A model generated the notes under the pieces. That model was given only the letters and a program-made list of their open reading frames with translations. It had not been told where the DNA came from and ran no database searches. Below, piece by piece: positions 17,456 through 26,531 of a stretch of 43,808 nt of DNA. The first letter of the stretch is position 1. Each line of letters starts with the position of its first letter. The stretch lies in assembly GCA_002364555.1 (NCBI GenBank), contig DEYM01000114.1, positions 1 to 43,808 of the forward strand. Reading direction: 5' to 3'. This DNA is from Phycisphaerales bacterium UBA3158 (GTDB taxonomy: Bacteria > Planctomycetota > Phycisphaerae > Phycisphaerales > SM1A02). Made by a program: the position numbers and the translations under genes.

Positions 17456-19513
17456 GTGAGCGAGTCTTCAAGAATGATTTCCAGACATGAACCGGACTGT
17501 TCCTCCGAATGGCTGCTGACCAATGGTGTCGGAGGCTTCGCGATGGGTACTCCCTCGGGCGTCAATGTCCGTCGGTATCACGGGCTTCTGGTAGCCGCCG
17601 TCAATCCTCCGGTCGATCGCGTGGTCTGCCTGAACAGCACCATCGACCAGTTTCATCCGACCGGCGAGGAGGGCCGTTACTTCCCTCTGAGCAGCCAACT
17701 CTTCGGAGGTTCCGATACACCCCATCCGAATGGATGGGAGTATCAGGTCGACTTCGATTGCGACACGAGATCAGCGACCTGGACCTGGGTTCTCGATGGT
17801 GGAATCACCGTTCGCAAGAAGCTCGCACTCGAGCAGGGATGCAATTCATGCCTGCTGGAATGGTCCGTGGATGGCCTTGTGCACGACGGCATGTTGACCA
17901 TCAGGCCCTTGGTGACCATGCGCAACTTCCATGGACTCCTCGCTTCCCGGACAGACGACCTCCGTGCCTCCGCGGAGGGGACGCGCTGCTGCGTCCAACG
18001 CGATGGACAGGCCCTGATCATGGAGTCCAGCTGCGGAGACTGGGAATCGAATCAGAGCTGGTGGGACAACTTCGACTATCCGATGGAAACACAACGCGGA
18101 CAGGATCACATCGAGCATGCACTGTGTGCCGGTGTCCTCAGGGTCCCCATCTCGCCGGAATCCTCCATCGTCAGACTCAAGGTGTCGCTGCAGGATTCAT
18201 TGACGCCTTCGGCCCCCGACATCGCCAACGATTCAGACGGCGATGTCGTTGCCGATCGACTCTCGGAGGCCTGTCGTCAATTTCTCGTGAAGCGAAGTCA
18301 TGGCAAGAACGGCCCGACTTCCGTCATCGCCGGGTATCCATGGTTCGCCGACTGGGGCAGAGACAGCCTGATCAGTCTTCCCGGACTTCTTCTGAAGCAG
18401 GACCGCCTCGAGGAGGCGCTTTCCATGCTTGGAGGATTCGCCTCGAGAATGCGAAATGGAATCATTCCCAATCGCTTCGATGATGCTCAGGACAAGGCGT
18501 ACTACAACACGGCCGATGCCAGCCTGTGGTTCATCAATGCCGTACACGCCTGTCATGAACATGCCGAAGACTCAGACACTCTCGAGATGTTCACACCGCT
18601 CATCCAGGCGTGCAGGGAGATCGTACGCTGCTATCGAAGCGGCACCGAGTACGGTATTCGAATCGATTTCGATGGTCTTCTGATGGCCGGTGTTCCAGGC
18701 GAAGCCGTCACCTGGATGGATGCCAGAGTCAATGGTGTGGGCGTCACGGCCAGAATCGGAAAACCGGTCGAACTGTCCGCCCTCTGGCACAACGCCCTGC
18801 GATGTCTTGCTGAAATGGTCGATGATCCCGCCGAATCCGCCGAGTACAAGGCGACGGCGGCGCTCACCAGGAAGTCGTTTGGTCGATTCTGGAATGAAGC
18901 TTCAGCCTGCTGCTACGACCTTCTGATTCCTCATCAGGGAAATTGGCGCGGTGATTCGAGAATCAGGCCCAATCAGCTGCTGGCGGTCAGTCTTCGATTC
19001 CCCTGCGTCACTGATCAACAGGCCAGGCAGGTGATGGAGTGTGCGAGAAATCATCTCCTGACACCGTACGGGCTTCGCACACTCGCTCCAGAAGACCCCG
19101 ACTACAAGGGACGCTACGACGGCGACATGACCAGCAGAGACGAGGCGTATCACAATGGAACCGTATGGCCCTGGCTGATGGGTCCCTACTGCGACGGTCT
19201 GCGAATGACCCGTGATGGTTCGGTCGACATCGAAGAAGTCATACGAGAACTTCTGGGGCCACTGGTTGAATCGATGGATGATGGGTGCGTTGGCCAGATC
19301 GCCGAGATCTACGATGGCGATCACCCTCATCGGGCACAAGGCTGCCCGGCGCAGGCATGGTCGGTTGCCGAAGTGGCCAGATGCTGGCCCGCCGACTCCC
19401 CCGAGGAGGCGCTCGGTGCCGAATGCACCGAGGCCACCTCCGAAGAAACGATCCTCAACAGAATCGAGGATCCCATCCGAACAGAGTCTGATCAGAAGAG
19501 CAGCTGCATCTGA
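17456..19513 (+). CDS. Glycogen debranching enzyme (amylo-alpha-1,6-glucosidase type)
   Basis: A 685-residue enzyme. Residues about 15-210 form the GDE_N-type beta domain (TNGVGGFAMGTPSG, RRYHGLLVA); from about 270 there is the (alpha/alpha)6 GDE_C glucosidase domain with PWFADWGRDSLISLPGLLL and YHNGTVWPWLMGPYCDG, which carry the candidate acid and base. It would hydrolyse alpha-1,6 branch glucose units, releasing glucose for the adjacent glucokinase. The GTG at 17456, 2 bp after the pgi stop, is taken as the start; ATG 17474 is an alternative. The last 22 bp overlap the convergent porin gene. Confidence 0.92.
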   Translation: MSESSRMISRHEPDCSSEWLLTNGVGGFAMGTPSGVNVRRYHGLLVAAVNPPVDRVVCLNSTIDQFHPTGEEGRYFPLSSQLFGGSDTPHPNGWEYQVDFDCDTRSATWTWVLDGGITVRKKLALEQGCNSCLLEWSVDGLVHDGMLTIRPLVTMRNFHGLLASRTDDLRASAEGTRCCVQRDGQALIMESSCGDWESNQSWWDNFDYPMETQRGQDHIEHALCAGVLRVPISPESSIVRLKVSLQDSLTPSAPDIANDSDGDVVADRLSEACRQFLVKRSHGKNGPTSVIAGYPWFADWGRDSLISLPGLLLKQDRLEEALSMLGGFASRMRNGIIPNRFDDAQDKAYYNTADASLWFINAVHACHEHAEDSDTLEMFTPLIQACREIVRCYRSGTEYGIRIDFDGLLMAGVPGEAVTWMDARVNGVGVTARIGKPVELSALWHNALRCLAEMVDDPAESAEYKATAALTRKSFGRFWNEASACCYDLLIPHQGNWRGDSRIRPNQLLAVSLRFPCVTDQQARQVMECARNHLLTPYGLRTLAPEDPDYKGRYDGDMTSRDEAYHNGTVWPWLMGPYCDGLRMTRDGSVDIEEVIRELLGPLVESMDDGCVGQIAEIYDGDHPHRAQGCPAQAWSVAEVARCWPADSPEEALGAECTEATSEETILNRIEDPIRTESDQKSSCI

Positions 19514-20940
19514 GCACGGATGAGGATCTGGCCACTGTTGTTGCCATAATCACCAGCCCATCCAGTGCCCGAACTGACCCAGTCAGCACTTCCGGGATTT
19601 CGATTTGGATTGTTCGGATCGTTGTTCGCGCCCGGACCATCGGCCAGGTTGGAGAACGCATAGCCAACATCCGCGGAGATCTTGATGTTCTTGGTACCGG
19701 TAGGCCACCAGTTGGCACCGAGCGTCAACGTGGAGTTGTGCCCCGTCTGACCCGGCAGATCAAGTGATCCGCGATAGTCCTCGATGTTGCCGAGCTCATA
19801 CCTTGAGAAGAGCTCGATGTCCTTCCATGGCATGAAGCCGCCCTGCACGACCCAGCCCCATGAATTGATCTTGGTGGTGTCGAACACGACATCGTTGTTT
19901 CTGCCGGCGCCCCACACGATGTACGAGAACGCCGTCCATCCGTCTCCACCAACCGACGCATCAACGGTGAAGCCGATGTTGTTACGGCCATCCACGTTTC
20001 CATATTCCTTGGTGTTGGCTGGATTGTCGAAGTTGTACCACTGGACGGCGGCACCGACCATGGCGCCGAAGTCGGTGCTTCCATAACCCGAGAGTGACCT
20101 GAACATGCCCCAGTCACCCGCCAGAAGCACCTCGGCACGGCCGGTGAGGCTGTTCTCGCCCGTGGAGTAGGCCTGGCCGTTCAAGGCCAGTGGTCCATCG
20201 CTGTACATCCCCTTCACGGAGAGCCAATCGTTCCTGTAGCCCAGCTCGATGCCCTGGGTCCAACCATACGTGAAGGCGTTGTTGATCATCGAGCGTTCGA
20301 CGGCCAGCTGTGCACTGCTTGAAACAAGTTCCTCACGCAGATACGGAGCCTTGAACTGACCGACCTTGACGTACACGCCGTTCTCGAACTTCTTCTGGAG
20401 CCAGGCATCCTCCGAATAGAAGCTTGCGCTCCCGCCATCTCGAGCGTTCCTGGTGTTGACGATACTCAGCTTGTAGGTCCAGGATGGATCGAAGATATGG
20501 CCACTGAACTTCAACTTGAAACGACGGATCTCGAATCCATAGTTGTTCGTTTCCTCGGCGGGAGTGCCTTTACGATGGTTGAAATCCCATCGTGTCTGGA
20601 TCTGACCGCCGAACTTGAGCATGAACTTGTCGTCTGACGACCTGATGAAGAAGCCGCCGTCGTATCCAGCAAGCGCACCACTGCCCTGGAGGCTGGCCCT
20701 GGTGTCCGCATCGGCGAGAACATCCTGAACAAGCTCACGGATTTCCTCCGAACGCTGTTCGGTCATCCAGTCGGTCCCTTGCTCCGCACGTAGTACGTCG
20801 ACTTCGGAACGCAACGTATCGACCAGCTCACGAAGTTCCTGGACTTCATCGTTTGCCATCGCGGATACAGCGGACAGGAGAATGGCTCCCATGCCCAGCA
20901 GTGATCCGGTTCTCCAAATGCCCTTGGCTTGGAATGCCAT
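19492..20940 (-). CDS. Phosphate-selective porin O/P-type outer-membrane porin
   Basis: A 482-residue beta-barrel protein. A signal peptide (residues 1 to about 29, ending AMA) is followed by a short coiled coil (VQELRELVDTLRSEVDVLRAEQ-like heptads), then a barrel opening with GGFFIRSSDDKFMLKFGGQIQTRWD, typical of the OprO/OprP family. It ends in an aromatic residue (QLLF), the usual signal for outer-membrane assembly. AGGAG lies 10 nt before the ATG. It is monocistronic, with 243 bp upstream. The coiled coil may hold the trimer or reach the periplasm. Solute specificity (anion versus sugar) cannot be assigned. Confidence 0.88.
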   Translation of the reverse strand: MAFQAKGIWRTGSLLGMGAILLSAVSAMANDEVQELRELVDTLRSEVDVLRAEQGTDWMTEQRSEEIRELVQDVLADADTRASLQGSGALAGYDGGFFIRSSDDKFMLKFGGQIQTRWDFNHRKGTPAEETNNYGFEIRRFKLKFSGHIFDPSWTYKLSIVNTRNARDGGSASFYSEDAWLQKKFENGVYVKVGQFKAPYLREELVSSSAQLAVERSMINNAFTYGWTQGIELGYRNDWLSVKGMYSDGPLALNGQAYSTGENSLTGRAEVLLAGDWGMFRSLSGYGSTDFGAMVGAAVQWYNFDNPANTKEYGNVDGRNNIGFTVDASVGGDGWTAFSYIVWGAGRNNDVVFDTTKINSWGWVVQGGFMPWKDIELFSRYELGNIEDYRGSLDLPGQTGHNSTLTLGANWWPTGTKNIKISADVGYAFSNLADGPGANNDPNNPNRNPGSADWVSSGTGWAGDYGNNSGQILIRAQMQLLF

Positions 20941-21183
20941 ATCTCACTAACTCCTAAATTTGTGGTTCATAGCAGCACGTCTCAGAGAGAAACGATCTCC
21001 GAGCCGCGTTTGGTTTATGTTTAGATTGAATATCGAAACGGCTAATTGCCTTCGATTTCAGGCGATACGAAAGACCACTCCGGCTCAAGCCCGAGTTCGC
21101 CATGAAGCTGGAATTCCACACATCGCAAGCCATCAACCGATTGCGTCACGTTCATCCACCCGAGGGTGGATCATCTTGAAGTG
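20941..21183. other. Intergenic region upstream of the porin, with a hairpin at 21154-21171
   Basis: This 243-bp gap should hold the porin promoter and the end of the channel operon. It contains an 8-bp perfect inverted repeat (21154-21161 and 21164-21171) 12 bp after the channel stop, with no T-run on either strand, so it may slow or stabilise rather than terminate. The rest is AT-richer than the genes; no promoter pair stood out. Confidence 0.5.
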
Positions 21184-22290
21184 TCAGTTGCCCGCATCGG
21201 AGTCGAGATCGCTCAGAAGTCCCTTCTGTTCACCGTACTGGGCACGAATGTAGTTCCAAGTACGTGATTCCAGAACCTCGAGAATGGCCACGCTGATGGC
21301 TTCCTTGTATTTGCTGTCGGTAGGCAAGCCGAAGGCGATCTTCTGTGGATGAATATTGCCTTCGGTGACGATTTCCTGCCCCTTGTCCCATTGAGCGACT
21401 TCCCAGAGAATCGGAGATCGATCGGATACGAAGGCCTCGATCTTTTCCGACAGGATCGCATTGAGACCTGCATCGACCGATTTATATGGGACGACGTCGA
21501 TGTTGTGCTTTTCAAGCCATGTCTGCGCATCGGACTGCTCGATGGCGCCGACCTTCTTGTTGTGCAGATCGGACAACCGGGACATGTCGTCCCCCATTCG
21601 TCCAATGGTCATGCTGGAGGCGATGGTTCCCGTGAAGGCCGCCAACAGGACGATCGAGATGAAGATCCAGACAAGCGCCACAAATCTGCCGATGGCGGTT
21701 CGAGGCGCCTTGTCCCCGTATCCGACCGTACTCATCGTGACCATCGACCACCAGACGCCACTCCCGAATCCGTGCACCATCTGACCACCGAAATGATCCT
21801 TGTTGGTCTTTCGTTCCGCCCACCACATGATCAGACCAAAGAAGATGGTGATGATCAGGAGTGAGACGGTCAACTGGAGAAAGGCCCGATCGCCTACATG
21901 GGAAATGACGTCGAGCATCGTATGGATCGGCTCGCGTTCAGACGCGATGGCCAGTCCGGATTGCAGGTAGGACGGCGTGAAGTCCATGACCTTCTCGCGC
22001 TCGGCCGTACGGGCGAGAGGGGCGACGGCGATGTCGATCTTTCCGGTCTTGACGCTCTCCAGAAGATCCGGAAGATCCATGATCTCGTATGTCCATTTCC
22101 AGCCACATTTGTTGGCCGCCATCTCCCAAAGTTCGATGGAAATGCCATCGAGCTCCTTGGACGACTCGATCACGAATGGCGGCTCGATGAAGACACCGAC
22201 CTTCAGATTCGCAACGGGCGCATGATCCACGTCTGCATATGCCGGACAGACGGCCAGGGCGAGCATCAGCAAACTCATCAAGCGAATCAT
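21184..22290 (-). CDS. Prokaryotic ionotropic glutamate receptor (GluR0-type) potassium channel
   Basis: A 368-residue ligand-gated channel. Order: signal peptide (1-19), lobe S1 of a periplasmic amino-acid-binding domain (about 28-125), TM1 (about 138-158), pore loop with the potassium filter TVGYGD (188-193), TM2 (about 203-226), lobe S2 (about 242-360). APLARTAEREKVMDF aligns with the S1 segment of animal glutamate receptors and keeps the arginine (R98) that binds the ligand carboxylate; D290 (FVSD) in S2 matches the acidic residue that binds the amino group. AAFTGTIASSMT at the end of TM2 is like the receptor gate. Agonist is probably an amino acid. It is 18 bp after the cupredoxin PVC gene, with GGAG upstream of the ATG, so it is the last gene of that group. 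Confidence 0.92.
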   Translation of the reverse strand: MIRLMSLLMLALAVCPAYADVDHAPVANLKVGVFIEPPFVIESSKELDGISIELWEMAANKCGWKWTYEIMDLPDLLESVKTGKIDIAVAPLARTAEREKVMDFTPSYLQSGLAIASEREPIHTMLDVISHVGDRAFLQLTVSLLIITIFFGLIMWWAERKTNKDHFGGQMVHGFGSGVWWSMVTMSTVGYGDKAPRTAIGRFVALVWIFISIVLLAAFTGTIASSMTIGRMGDDMSRLSDLHNKKVGAIEQSDAQTWLEKHNIDVVPYKSVDAGLNAILSEKIEAFVSDRSPILWEVAQWDKGQEIVTEGNIHPQKIAFGLPTDSKYKEAISVAILEVLESRTWNYIRAQYGEQKGLLSDLDSDAGN

Positions 22291-22308
22291 TCGGGGTCTC
22301 CAGATGGA

Positions 22309-25300
22309 CTATTTCCGTCTTCTGACGGTCATGACGCCGTTCATCATCGGCCAATGACCGGGAAATGTACAGACATATGGATATCTACCTGGTCTTTCGG
22401 GAGCCAGAAAAAGTATCTCGTCGGACTGCTCTGGTTCGACCATCGCCAGTACGTGGAGGATTGCCTCGAGATCCGGCACGTAGTTGAGCTTGACCGCATC
22501 AGGGCCCGTTCCCATGTTGTCCGCCGCTATTCCGACTCGACGCATTGAACCGGGTCGGCATATCAACAGGTTGTGGGGCATCGAATCCCTGTTGGTGAGC
22601 GTCAACCTCACCGGCTCACCTGCCGTGACCTCAATCTTCTTCTTGTCGTAGATCATGCGATCAGGGATGGTCTCGACATCGATTTCCCTGATGCGCCATC
22701 TCGAATCGGAATCCGTCCAGTGTTCGGCGTCGATCGACTGCATGGCCTCGATGGCGATGAGTCGAAGCAATGGATCACTTGAAGGGGCAACGCACTCTCG
22801 CATCAGCTCCATCGTCTCTTGTGATCGGGATGGAATGCTGCTCATCGCATTCAAAGCCGATTCCACCAGAAGTGGATCCCAACTTCGACCGATCTCATGA
22901 TGGCTCGTGAACTGGGGCGCCGGCAGATCATCCAACGACCAGACCGGATCCCGGGCTTCATCGAGAATCTCTATTCGATGGCCCTCGAGTCTCTGATCGT
23001 ATGGACGTTCGGATCGTCCGCTTATGCGAATACCGTCAATCGAGCACATCTGGTCCAGATCGATCTCCCAGAATGGTGATTCGTCATCTTCACGAGTATG
23101 GGTGGATGTGCCGTTGGAGAAGATGCCATCGTGATCCCCGTCGACGGCAAGCGACGCCGTTCCGCTCCAGGCTGTACTCGATTGACGACATTGCTTGCCC
23201 AACGCGATGTTGCGGCCGTCGCTCCTGATCTCGACCTCTGCAAGCGTGATCGTTCCCGATCTGGGCAATGAGACTCGAAGATATCTTCCCATGATCGGCT
23301 CGACCGTCGTCATCTCGCCGGGGAGCTGTCTGCTCATCAGGTTCCAGGCCATCTTCTGGATCGTCTCGGCATCATCGCGTTGCTGAAGCAGCGTTGTCGA
23401 ATCCATCAGTTCCGAGCAGGACCGCCGAGGATCCCGTGTCGAGCTCGCCACTTTCCACGTGAGTTCGAAATCATCGTCTGCAACGGCGATGCATGCCCAT
23501 GCGCATTTTCTGAAATCACCTTGATGGTCCGGATCGGTGGCGATCTCGAGCAGTCTCTCTCGCTCGGAGACGATCGATTCCCTGGTTGAATCCAGAATCA
23601 TCGAGATGACGTCGTCGAGCGCATCCTCATCCGGATCGAGAGACGATGCGGACTGCAGGAGCTGGGAAAGCCGGCTTCGATTCATCTGTCGAGCCTGCCA
23701 TCCAATCGCCTCTTCCCTCTTCTTTACAGGCAGGTCGGGCCGTCTGATCAGTTCGCGGGACACGAAGTGGTCCATGTCGCGTTCAAGAAGCGCCGAATCG
23801 GACATCTGGAGAAGCTGCCAGGCGATCGTGCCCTCGCCGGCGGGTGTTCCCCAGGGCTGCAATGCCTTGAGCGTTCGGTTGAAGGTGGTCTCGAAATCAG
23901 GATCCATCGGCTGACCCGTCGCCAAACCGGCCAGTTCAGCCGATCGAATGTCCGGGAGATGTCCAAGCGCTACGATCGTCTCCAGACGTACACCCTGATG
24001 CTGATCCAGCACACCTCTTTCCAGAAGAGGCCATGGATTCTCGAGATCGTCCATCCACCATCTCAAGACGCGTACACCAGCCATTCGAGCATTGGGATCA
24101 TCGGATTCCAGCACACGCTCCAGAAGTATTTCGTCCACGTTGTTCAGTCCCTGATGGATCCACAGCGCCTCGACGAGCTGATGCTCGGACGTCGGGTCAC
24201 GATCATCGATCTGCTCGATCCATTTCTCCAATGCCGGGATCACCTCTTCCGGATCCCCTTCCTGAAGAGCCCGACGAGCATGTGATCGTGTTCTGTTCTC
24301 ATAGGCCTTCAGGTAGTCGAGCAGTTCCGGAATGCTGGCATCAGCGATATCCGGTGGTTGTGACAACGGGCGGGACGGATAGGTGATCCGCCAGACTCTT
24401 CCATGCCGATTGTCTCTTCTGGGATCGCGCACGTTGAACTGCATGTGACCGACGATGGGATTCGCCCAGTCGAGCACGTAGAAGGCGCCATCCGGTCCGA
24501 CCTGCATGCTGACAGGTCGAAAACTGGTGTCCGTCGACTGGAGCAGCTCCATGTCCTCAGGCTGTGTCTTCCATCCCGAACCCGATTCCTCCAGCTCGTA
24601 CCAACGCAGTCCATGGAATCCGATGCACTGACTGGAGACGAATCTTCCCTGAACCTCATCCGGAAGATGGGTCGATCGGATGAACTCGCTTCCCGCCGAG
24701 GGCCTTCGACCTCCAGGTGTGAATGAACGAATGTTCCGATACGGTCCCTGTCCCTTGATCTCGTCCGGATAGGTATGCGCACCCATCAGATGCGACATCT
24801 TGTAGTTGTATCCGTTCGAGGCGTCCGAGATGACGCTCTGGCCCCAGCGGTCCATCACGTGCCCCCAGGGATTCGCGAAGGGAAAGCTGACCACGACATC
24901 CACTTCTTCGGTATCAGGCTTGTATCTCAGGACTCCACCATGCTGAAGGCGTCTGGGCCCCAACGGTGTCTCGATCTGCGTGTGATGAAACGTACCCTCG
25001 TTGAAGTAGATCGCCCCATCGTGACCCCATGTCAATGCGGACATCGAATGATGGCTGTCCTCCGAGCCGAACCCGTGGAGAACGGTTGTGCGTTCATCGG
25101 CGATGAGGTCGCCATCGAGATCGCGTAGATGGAGGAGATTGGGTTGCGAGACCACATAGGCGCCATCACGGGAAAGCACGAATCCGGTTGGTATGTAGAG
25201 ACCGTCGGCGAACACCGTCATCTCATCGGCAACGCCGTCCCGATCGGTGTCTTCCAGAACAAGCAGCTTGTCTTCAGGCTTGTCTCCGGGGATCAGGTGC

Positions 25301-25542
25301 GGATAGGTCGGGGAAACCGCCACCCACAGGCGGCCGCTTTCATCGAACGTCATGGCGATTGGATTCGCCAGTTCCGGAAACATCTCCTCCGAGGCGAAGC
25401 AGTTGATCTTGTAGCCATCGGGAAGGATGAACGTCTCGATTGCCTTCTCCGTCGAGGGGACCGGTCTGTCCTCTGGTCGGGAATCCACTTCCACCTGACA
25501 GAGGATCGATAGCAGGGACAGGATGGGGACGAGAGATATCAT
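22309..25542 (-). CDS. Secreted PVC-type dehydrogenase-like protein with HEAT, F5/8-type and cupredoxin domains
   Basis: A 1077-residue exported protein. Order: signal peptide (1 to about 19), a six-bladed beta-propeller of the putative membrane-bound dehydrogenase/PVC family (about 35-410, with LPDGYKINCFASEE and LLVLEDTDRDGVAD), a helical HEAT-like region (about 420-740), a discoidin (F5/8 type C)-like domain (about 770-905, NIALGKQCRQSS), then a plastocyanin/azurin-like domain (about 955-1077). The type 1 copper ligands are visible: H990 (MPHN), C1058, H1063 and M1066. No CxxCH is present, so copper may replace the haem of its relatives. Probably a periplasmic or surface oxidoreductase with carbohydrate-type substrate. 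Its ATG at 25542 overlaps the SGNH stop (ATGA); the frame's ATG at 25596 is rejected for that reason. Confidence 0.88.
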   Translation of the reverse strand: MISLVPILSLLSILCQVEVDSRPEDRPVPSTEKAIETFILPDGYKINCFASEEMFPELANPIAMTFDESGRLWVAVSPTYPHLIPGDKPEDKLLVLEDTDRDGVADEMTVFADGLYIPTGFVLSRDGAYVVSQPNLLHLRDLDGDLIADERTTVLHGFGSEDSHHSMSALTWGHDGAIYFNEGTFHHTQIETPLGPRRLQHGGVLRYKPDTEEVDVVVSFPFANPWGHVMDRWGQSVISDASNGYNYKMSHLMGAHTYPDEIKGQGPYRNIRSFTPGGRRPSAGSEFIRSTHLPDEVQGRFVSSQCIGFHGLRWYELEESGSGWKTQPEDMELLQSTDTSFRPVSMQVGPDGAFYVLDWANPIVGHMQFNVRDPRRDNRHGRVWRITYPSRPLSQPPDIADASIPELLDYLKAYENRTRSHARRALQEGDPEEVIPALEKWIEQIDDRDPTSEHQLVEALWIHQGLNNVDEILLERVLESDDPNARMAGVRVLRWWMDDLENPWPLLERGVLDQHQGVRLETIVALGHLPDIRSAELAGLATGQPMDPDFETTFNRTLKALQPWGTPAGEGTIAWQLLQMSDSALLERDMDHFVSRELIRRPDLPVKKREEAIGWQARQMNRSRLSQLLQSASSLDPDEDALDDVISMILDSTRESIVSERERLLEIATDPDHQGDFRKCAWACIAVADDDFELTWKVASSTRDPRRSCSELMDSTTLLQQRDDAETIQKMAWNLMSRQLPGEMTTVEPIMGRYLRVSLPRSGTITLAEVEIRSDGRNIALGKQCRQSSTAWSGTASLAVDGDHDGIFSNGTSTHTREDDESPFWEIDLDQMCSIDGIRISGRSERPYDQRLEGHRIEILDEARDPVWSLDDLPAPQFTSHHEIGRSWDPLLVESALNAMSSIPSRSQETMELMRECVAPSSDPLLRLIAIEAMQSIDAEHWTDSDSRWRIREIDVETIPDRMIYDKKKIEVTAGEPVRLTLTNRDSMPHNLLICRPGSMRRVGIAADNMGTGPDAVKLNYVPDLEAILHVLAMVEPEQSDEILFLAPERPGRYPYVCTFPGHWPMMNGVMTVRRRK

Positions 25543-26492
25543 CTGTACGGCACCTCGATACACAGGCACCCCGCCTTGCCCGTCGGTACTGTCCAAAGGC
25601 GCGTCTCCGCGACACCGATCAATCTGTCCAGTTCGACCATCTCGTCAGGGAAATTCTCCGTGCCATAGGGCTCATGACGACGACCATAGACGTACTCGGT
25701 GTTGACTGGACGCCATCTCTGGAAGAACAGGCGGTTCTTCTCCAGAACAGACTCCCGAAGCACTTCATGCAACTGCCTTTCGTCCGCCGTGACATCGGAC
25801 TCCGGCGATACGTCTATGCCCATGGCGGCAAGCATCTCGCAGGCAACGAGTCTGTAGCCGGCCTGATTCGGATGAATGCCGTTGATGGTCAGTGGCTCAT
25901 CGCTGATCCTCATCGCATCGCGAGTGGGATCGAAGAGATCGATGAAGAGAGCGCCCTTCCTCAAGGCCACCTGTCTCATGACCCGGACGTAGCGATCGAG
26001 AATGAAATTGTGATCTTCGCCGTCCGGCAGTGGCGGCCCCAGATCCTCATGAGCGATCGGCGATACGAGGATGATTCGAGGCGGGCCCTCGTCGTTGTAG
26101 CTGGTGGACAGATGATCATCCATCCATGCTTCCAGATCCCGCTTGAAATCGGACAGCCCCTCATACCCCGCATAGGACTCGTTCATTCCGAAGCATGCGA
26201 TCAGAACATCCGTCTGATGACGTCTGAGCCATTCGTCCATGCCCATGAACTTGTACGGACGCGGCTGCAGAGCGACTTCGTCTCCACTCCAACCGTAGTT
26301 TCGAATACTCAGATCATGGTCCGGCAATGCGGCCTGCATCGCCGCCTCGAAGTGGCCGTTGAGCTGCATCCGTTCGGCGAAGGTGTTCCCGACGATTGAA
26401 ATTCGGTCGCCTGGACTGAACACATCCCCCACTGCTTCGCCGTGGAACGAGATCAGACTGGCAATGATGAGTGACAGGACTTTCAGAAGCAT
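25539..26492 (-). CDS. Secreted SGNH/GDSL-fold hydrolase-like protein
   Basis: A 317-residue protein with an N-terminal signal peptide (about residues 1-20). SGNH blocks can be followed: ISIVGNTFAERMQ in place of block I GDS, NYGWSGDE (block II Gly), CFGMNESYAG (block III Asn region) and INGIHPNQAGY (block V His). The Ser of the usual GDS is not present (GNT instead), and the usual block V Asp three residues before the His is Asn, so classic esterase activity is uncertain. Similar GNT versions are frequent beside PVC-type dehydrogenases in planctomycetes (general knowledge of the group). It lies between the two large PVC proteins, 39 bp after the haem protein and overlapping the cupredoxin protein, suggesting joint work on a secreted polymer. 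Confidence 0.8.
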   Translation of the reverse strand: MLLKVLSLIIASLISFHGEAVGDVFSPGDRISIVGNTFAERMQLNGHFEAAMQAALPDHDLSIRNYGWSGDEVALQPRPYKFMGMDEWLRRHQTDVLIACFGMNESYAGYEGLSDFKRDLEAWMDDHLSTSYNDEGPPRIILVSPIAHEDLGPPLPDGEDHNFILDRYVRVMRQVALRKGALFIDLFDPTRDAMRISDEPLTINGIHPNQAGYRLVACEMLAAMGIDVSPESDVTADERQLHEVLRESVLEKNRLFFQRWRPVNTEYVYGRRHEPYGTENFPDEMVELDRLIGVAETRLWTVPTGKAGCLCIEVPYR

Positions 26493-26498
26493 CCATCG

Positions 26499-26504
26499 AG
26501 AATA
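26499..26504 (-). promoter_or_regulatory. Candidate leaderless -10 hexamer TATTCT for the SGNH gene
   Basis: On the minus strand TATTCT occupies -12 to -7 before the ATG at 26492, inside the 39-bp gap after the haem protein gene. No Shine-Dalgarno sequence is visible. This could be an internal promoter of the operon. Confidence 0.3.
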
Positions 26505-26531
26505 CCACCCCGGGGAACACTTCGCAGCCGA

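Noticed and set aside
15756..17471. A 571-codon open frame antisense to the whole of pgi
   Set aside because: It mirrors pgi over its full length, shows no recognisable domain, and pgi has all its signatures. Codon bias in this GC-rich DNA leaves the opposite strand open.
17509..18483. A 324-codon plus frame inside the debranching enzyme
   Set aside because: It is Arg/Ser/Gly-rich out-of-frame sequence lying within a well-supported gene.
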